In this document: piece after piece, positions 61,452 through 64,000 of the stretch | Layout of the letters: each line of letters starts with the position of its first letter | How positions within the stretch are numbered: the stretch's first letter is position 1 | NCBI RefSeq assembly: GCF_014696065.1 | Contig: NZ_JACJPL010000024.1 | Span: 186,001 to 250,000 of the forward strand | Source of the DNA: Leptolyngbya sp. FACHB-261 | GTDB lineage: Bacteria; Cyanobacteriota; Cyanobacteriia; FACHB-261 | DNA length: 64,000 bases | Direction: 5' to 3' | Made by a program: the position numbers and the translations under genes | Notes under the pieces: model-generated | What the model was told of the DNA's origin: nothing | Databases searched by the model: none | What the model saw: only the letters and a program-made list of their open reading frames with translations

Positions 61452-63752
61452 ATGCCCTCCAGGCGTTCTCAACCGTCCCGCTCCTCGCGTCGCCCTGCTT
61501 CTGGCAGTGAGCGTCAGAATGCCCGGAATGCCGGCCCGCCGCAGGACGGCCAGTCTCCGGAGCGCCGTCAAGCCCGGCGTAAGTCATTGCGCAACCGACG
61601 TAAGCTAGGACCCAGCAAGCGGCCCGGCCCTCGGCACTGGCTGTTGCTGGGCGCAACCGGTTTAATGACTCTGACCACTGGCGTGGCCGCCTTTGTCTGG
61701 TGGCAGGTGAACCAGAATCTCCCTGACTTCTCCAACGTCCGCTCCTTCACACGTGGTGGCACATTGGTAATTCAGGCGGCAGACGGCCTACCCATTCTGC
61801 AACTGGGACCCACAGCTCGGCGCAAAGCCGAGATCAACCAAATTCCCAAACCCCTGATCGACGCGTTCATCGCCACTGAGGACGAGCGTTTCTACCAACA
61901 TGGGGGCATCGACTATTGGGGCATTGTGCGTGCAGCCTTTGTCAACACCTTGTCTGGAGACCTGGTGCAAGGTGGCAGCACAATCAGTCAGCAACTCGCC
62001 CGCATGATCTTTCTGGATCAGGAGCGGAGCCTCTGGCGCAAGCTGCGCGAGGCTGCTCTGGCCCAAGCGTTAGAGCGCAAACTCGACAAGCAGGAAGTTC
62101 TAGAGCTGTATCTCAACCAGGTTTATTTGGGTTCGGGGGCCTATGGCGTCAGTGATGCTGCCTGGATCTACTTCAGCAAGAACCTCAAGGATTTGAGTCT
62201 GGCAGAGGCCGCAACCCTAGCCGGATTGGCGGCAGCTCCTAGCGATTATTCGCCACTGGTCAATCCAGCCCTGGCCGAGCGCCGTCGCAATATTGTCTTG
62301 GGGCGTATGTCTGACGTCGGCTACATCAGTGAGGATGAAGCCAAAAGCGCGCAAGCCCTGCCCTTAGATCCCAAAGCGGGTAGTATTGCTGACGCTTACA
62401 GCACAGCTCCCTACTTTGCCAGCTACATCCAGCAGGAATTGCCCAAGTACCTGACTGCTGACCAGATCGAAGCCGGCGGTCTAATTGTCGAAACCAGCCT
62501 CAACCCCAAGTGGCAACGGGCAGCAGAAAAAGCCGTATACAACGCCATTGACTACGATGGACCCCGCTTTAACTTCGAGCAGGGAGCGCTGGTCGCCATT
62601 GACCCTAAAAACGGCGAGATCCGAGCCTTAGTTGGCGGCGGAGACTTTAGCCAAAGCCAATTCAACCGGGTCACTCAAGCCCAACGCCAGCCGGGGTCAA
62701 CCTTTAAGATGTTCGTCTACGCGGCAGCCATGTCTAAGGACTGGACGCCGTTCGATATCTACCGCGACGCCCCCTACTCGATCTACGACTATGAACCCAA
62801 AAACTTCGGTGGTGGCTATCGCGGCGATGTCAGTCTAGTCAAAGCCATTGCCAACTCGATCAACATCGTGGCTGTGAAGCTGATGGTCGATGTCGGCATT
62901 GACCCGGTGATCAACTTGGCGCGAAAGATGGGCATTGAGTCTCCGCTTGGACGCGATTACTCCGTGGCTCTGGGCAGCTCCGAGGTCAATCTGATGGAAA
63001 TTACCGGAGCTTATGCCACCCTAGCCAACCGGGGCATGCATGTGGCGCCCCACGGCATCCGGCGCATCATCCGGGCCAGAACCGGCGAGGTCCTCTACGA
63101 CTCCTTTCCCGAAGCACACCGTGCCCTGGACGAGCGCACTACCAACATCATCACTTGGATGCTGCAACAGGTTGTGCAAGCTGGCACTGGGCGCCCTGCC
63201 CAACTGACAGATCGCCCAGCTGCTGGTAAAACCGGCACCTCAGAGGAGGGAAGGGACTTGTGGTTTATTGGCTTTGTGCCGCAGCTAGCTGCAGGGGTGT
63301 GGCTGGGCAATGATGACAGCGCCCCGACCTGGGGCACCAGCCGGGCTGCTGCGGTCACTTGGCAGGAGTTTATGGCAGATATTACTGAGGGCATTCCTGT
63401 CCAAGAATTCCCCGAACCGCCTCAACTCAAGGGCCGGGGACTGCGCCCCAGTGAGGTGGACGATGAGCGTGCCACATCCTCCGGGAGCAGTGGCGGCGGC
63501 AGTAATCGCAGTAACGACGAGGATCACAGTAGTAGCGACTCAGACCAGGATAAAGCAGCCTCCGAGGATGGCGACGCCCCGTCTGAGCCCCCAGCATCAG
63601 AAGCTCCTGCCACCGACAGCAGCGCGCCAGCAGATGGCGCTACCGGCGAACCTGCTCCTCTACCGCCAGCCAACGAAGCACCTCCAGAGAACTCGCCGAT
63701 TCAAGATTTTGTGCCTGCGCCTGCACCTGATGCCGCTCCTGCTAATCCTTAA
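61452..63752 (+). CDS. class A penicillin-binding protein (PBP1A family)
   Basis: The 766-residue bifunctional peptidoglycan synthase has a basic cytoplasmic N-terminus and one membrane anchor (about 62-84). A GT51 glycosyltransferase domain follows with the catalytic Glu143 in ATEDERFYQHGG and GGSTISQQLARM. The transpeptidase domain has Ser416 in PGSTFKMF (SxxK), the ANSINIVAV region and Lys593-Thr-Gly in AGKTGTSEEG. The last 110 residues are disordered, first Ser/Gly/Asp-rich and then Pro/Ala/Glu-rich, facing the periplasm. Such a tail is longer than in E. coli PBP1a. ATG 61452 is the first start after the upstream hairpin. Confidence 0.95.
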   Translation: MPSRRSQPSRSSRRPASGSERQNARNAGPPQDGQSPERRQARRKSLRNRRKLGPSKRPGPRHWLLLGATGLMTLTTGVAAFVWWQVNQNLPDFSNVRSFTRGGTLVIQAADGLPILQLGPTARRKAEINQIPKPLIDAFIATEDERFYQHGGIDYWGIVRAAFVNTLSGDLVQGGSTISQQLARMIFLDQERSLWRKLREAALAQALERKLDKQEVLELYLNQVYLGSGAYGVSDAAWIYFSKNLKDLSLAEAATLAGLAAAPSDYSPLVNPALAERRRNIVLGRMSDVGYISEDEAKSAQALPLDPKAGSIADAYSTAPYFASYIQQELPKYLTADQIEAGGLIVETSLNPKWQRAAEKAVYNAIDYDGPRFNFEQGALVAIDPKNGEIRALVGGGDFSQSQFNRVTQAQRQPGSTFKMFVYAAAMSKDWTPFDIYRDAPYSIYDYEPKNFGGGYRGDVSLVKAIANSINIVAVKLMVDVGIDPVINLARKMGIESPLGRDYSVALGSSEVNLMEITGAYATLANRGMHVAPHGIRRIIRARTGEVLYDSFPEAHRALDERTTNIITWMLQQVVQAGTGRPAQLTDRPAAGKTGTSEEGRDLWFIGFVPQLAAGVWLGNDDSAPTWGTSRAAAVTWQEFMADITEGIPVQEFPEPPQLKGRGLRPSEVDDERATSSGSSGGGSNRSNDEDHSSSDSDQDKAASEDGDAPSEPPASEAPATDSSAPADGATGEPAPLPPANEAPPENSPIQDFVPAPAPDAAPANP

Positions 63753-63815
63753 GCTTGCCAGCAGTCGCTGGATGCGCTAGAGAGGTGTTAGGAACAGAGT
63801 TCAGCCTTGGTATCC

Positions 63816-63834
63816 CCGTCTGGTTTGCAGACGG
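63816..63834 (+). terminator. hairpin between the penicillin-binding protein gene and ruvC
   Basis: CCGTCTG (63816-63822) and CAGACGG (63828-63834) form a 7-bp stem with a 5-base loop. It may end the upstream transcript or structure the ruvC leader. Confidence 0.5.
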
Positions 63835-63860
63835 CCCCAGGGAACGGAGGTTCATCCATA

Positions 63861-64000
63861 GTGCCTATCAATGCGCCTTTGCCCAGTGGCGGGCTTACTC
63901 CTTCTGGAGTTGTGCTGCCAGAGCCGCCTGTTACAGCTCCCAAAGTCCGCCGCATTCTGGGGTTGGATCCAGGGTTGGCAACTTTAGGCTTTGGGGTCGT
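63861..64000 (+). CDS. ruvC: Holliday junction resolvase RuvC (5' part, cut by window end)
   Basis: Only 46 codons are visible. After about 28 residues rich in Pro, Gly and Val comes RRILGLDPGLATLGFGV, the N-terminal strand of RuvC, in which the Asp of GLDPG is a catalytic metal ligand. RuvC cleaves Holliday junctions during recombination. GTG 63861 has GGAGG 10 bases upstream. The roughly 28-residue leader before the usual start is odd; a shorter start at an in-frame GTG further along (about 63912) is the alternative and has no good ribosome site. Confidence 0.85.
   Translation, partial: MPINAPLPSGGLTPSGVVLPEPPVTAPKVRRILGLDPGLATLGFGV

Overview
The window is a gene-dense, moderately GC-rich stretch of a cyanobacterial chromosome. 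Several genes found almost only in oxygenic phototrophs support this: an ndhA-ndhI-ndhG-ndhE cluster, a 33-residue petM (cytochrome b6f), an ictB-like membrane protein, a Ycf29/Rre1-type response regulator, a Ycf52-like acetyltransferase, a Ycf63-type permease and the DUF3119-DUF3086-plsY block. No ribosomal RNA, tRNA, CRISPR array, transposase or prophage gene was seen. No HIP1 octamer (GCGATCGC) was noticed on reading, which would be unusual for many freshwater cyanobacteria.

Layout. 1-5 kb: a cut thioesterase, an SMR efflux protein, a three-PAS histidine kinase, and an unknown coupled pair (winged-helix protein plus membrane protein). 5-13.3 kb: uvrA, a pentapeptide/membrane protein whose 3' end overlaps uvrA, an alpha/beta hydrolase with an ACT-domain protein, a GNAT acetyltransferase and ictB. 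13.7-18.5 kb: a large TpsA-type secreted adhesin and an M23 peptidase. 18.5-27.4 kb: a CPA2 antiporter with RCK domains, a Crp-family regulator, gamma-glutamyltransferase with petM, a large repeat protein and a C-terminal processing protease. 27.6-36.5 kb: an AEC transporter, queA, rre1/ycf29, purU, plsC and gcvP. 36.6-42.6 kb: cupin, VOC-like and fasciclin proteins, a Rieske oxygenase and three NAD(P)-dependent oxidoreductases. 43-48.5 kb: a GGDEF response regulator directly downstream of a 1487-residue hybrid kinase. 48.7-51.2 kb: an unknown protein, a 21-bp tandem array, then gcvH and gcvT, which complete the glycine cleavage set with gcvP. 51.3-64 kb: a disordered protein, ndhAIGE, an ExbB-like protein, the MlaE permease, DUF3119-DUF3086-plsY-DUF1400 hydrolase, a class A penicillin-binding protein and the start of ruvC.

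The least explained signals are non-coding. One is an array at 49332-49562 of exactly eleven 21-bp units with a 63-bp (three-unit) superstructure, lying between gcvH and an unknown gene. Another is a recurring habit of 9-17 bp tandem duplications in intergenic DNA. At least three of these (40.2, 44.0 and 61.2 kb) run across a stop codon and so duplicate it. There is also a perfect 13-bp-stem hairpin between ndhI and ndhG, and several strong operator-like palindromes. Many genes start with GTG or TTG. Where a clear Shine-Dalgarno sequence allowed it, starts were moved (13701, 27650, 56144).
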